64,000 nt of DNA, from contig NZ_LIGE01000018.1 of assembly GCF_001297015.1 (NCBI RefSeq), forward strand, positions 307,739 to 371,738, read 5' to 3'. Below the pieces are notes generated by a model, which was given only the letters and a program-made list of their open reading frames with translations, did no database searches and was not told the DNA's origin. This document shows, piece by piece, positions 63,898-64,000 of the stretch. The position numbers and the translations under genes are program-made. The stretch is from Pseudomonas sp. RIT-PI-r (GTDB lineage: Bacteria > Pseudomonadota > Gammaproteobacteria > Pseudomonadales > Pseudomonadaceae). Numbering within the stretch: position 1 is the first letter of the stretch; each line of letters opens with the position of its first letter.

Positions 63898-64000
63898 CTT
63901 GACGATGACCTACTCTCACATGGGGAAACCCCACACTACCATCGGCGATGCATCGTTTCACTGCTGAGTTCGGGATGGGATCAGGTGGTTCCAATGCTCT
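63898..64000 (-). rRNA. rrf: Second 5S ribosomal RNA (5' end cut by window edge)
   Basis: The same 3' sequence as the first 5S gene, 221 bp away, with one visible difference near the window edge (CAATGCTCT against CAACGCTCT). The 5' end and the rest of the probable rRNA operon lie to the right of the window. Confidence 0.93.

Overview
The window looks like a chromosome segment from the Pseudomonas fluorescens complex. It is GC-rich and carries many short paired REP elements (arms reading roughly GAGCAGGCTCGCTCCCAC). It also has the complete Lap adhesin locus in its usual Pseudomonas order and ends in tandem 5S rRNA genes of Pseudomonas type. All calls come from reading the sequence and the translated proteins; no database search was run.

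Left part (1-27 kb): nearly everything is on the minus strand. The start of a PgaA-like exopolysaccharide porin runs off the left edge. Next come a DUF945 protein and a small membrane protein. A tightly overlapping five-gene operon follows (MarR regulator, FUSC pump, DUF1656, membrane fusion protein, NodT outer-membrane factor), which is an aromatic-acid (Aae-type) efflux system. Then there are a RelE-type toxin-antitoxin pair, DUF2789, a YbaK-type deacylase, a plus-strand NfeD/slipin pair, a GT39-like glycosyltransferase, a second efflux set (EmrB, EmrA, outer-membrane factor), a LysR regulator, and an SsuBC/TauBC-like ABC transporter with a TauD-like dioxygenase but no binding protein.

Centre (22-49 kb): the Lap biofilm system. 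lapC, lapB and lapE (type I secretion) are on the minus strand. The giant adhesin gene lapA (17.4 kb, 5812 aa) is on the plus strand. lapD (c-di-GMP receptor) and lapG (periplasmic protease) are on the minus strand. The parts fit together: LapA has a TAAG LapG-cleavage site at residues 107-110, LapG has a Cys-His-Asp triad, and LapD has a degenerate GGDEF/EAL pair. Most of LapA is 44 repeats of 100 aa, with an exact 300-bp DNA period over about 13 kb and mostly alternating between two repeat types. A 551-bp MITE-like element holding four ~128-bp repeats sits between lapA and lapD.

Right part (49-64 kb): a GntR regulator precedes a four-gene operon (DUF3050 haem-oxygenase-like protein, AurF-like diiron N-oxygenase, A-T-R NRPS-like enzyme, SRPBCC protein). 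This has the architecture of the pvf/mgo signal cluster, which makes diazeniumdiolate or pyrazine-N-oxide type signals. It is the most interesting biosynthetic system in the window and lies next to lapG/lapD. After it come a dCache chemoreceptor, an iron-starvation cell-surface signalling set (Fur box, ECF sigma, FecR, TonB receptor with STN domain, PepSY membrane protein) and two 5S rRNA genes on the minus strand, each with its own terminator.
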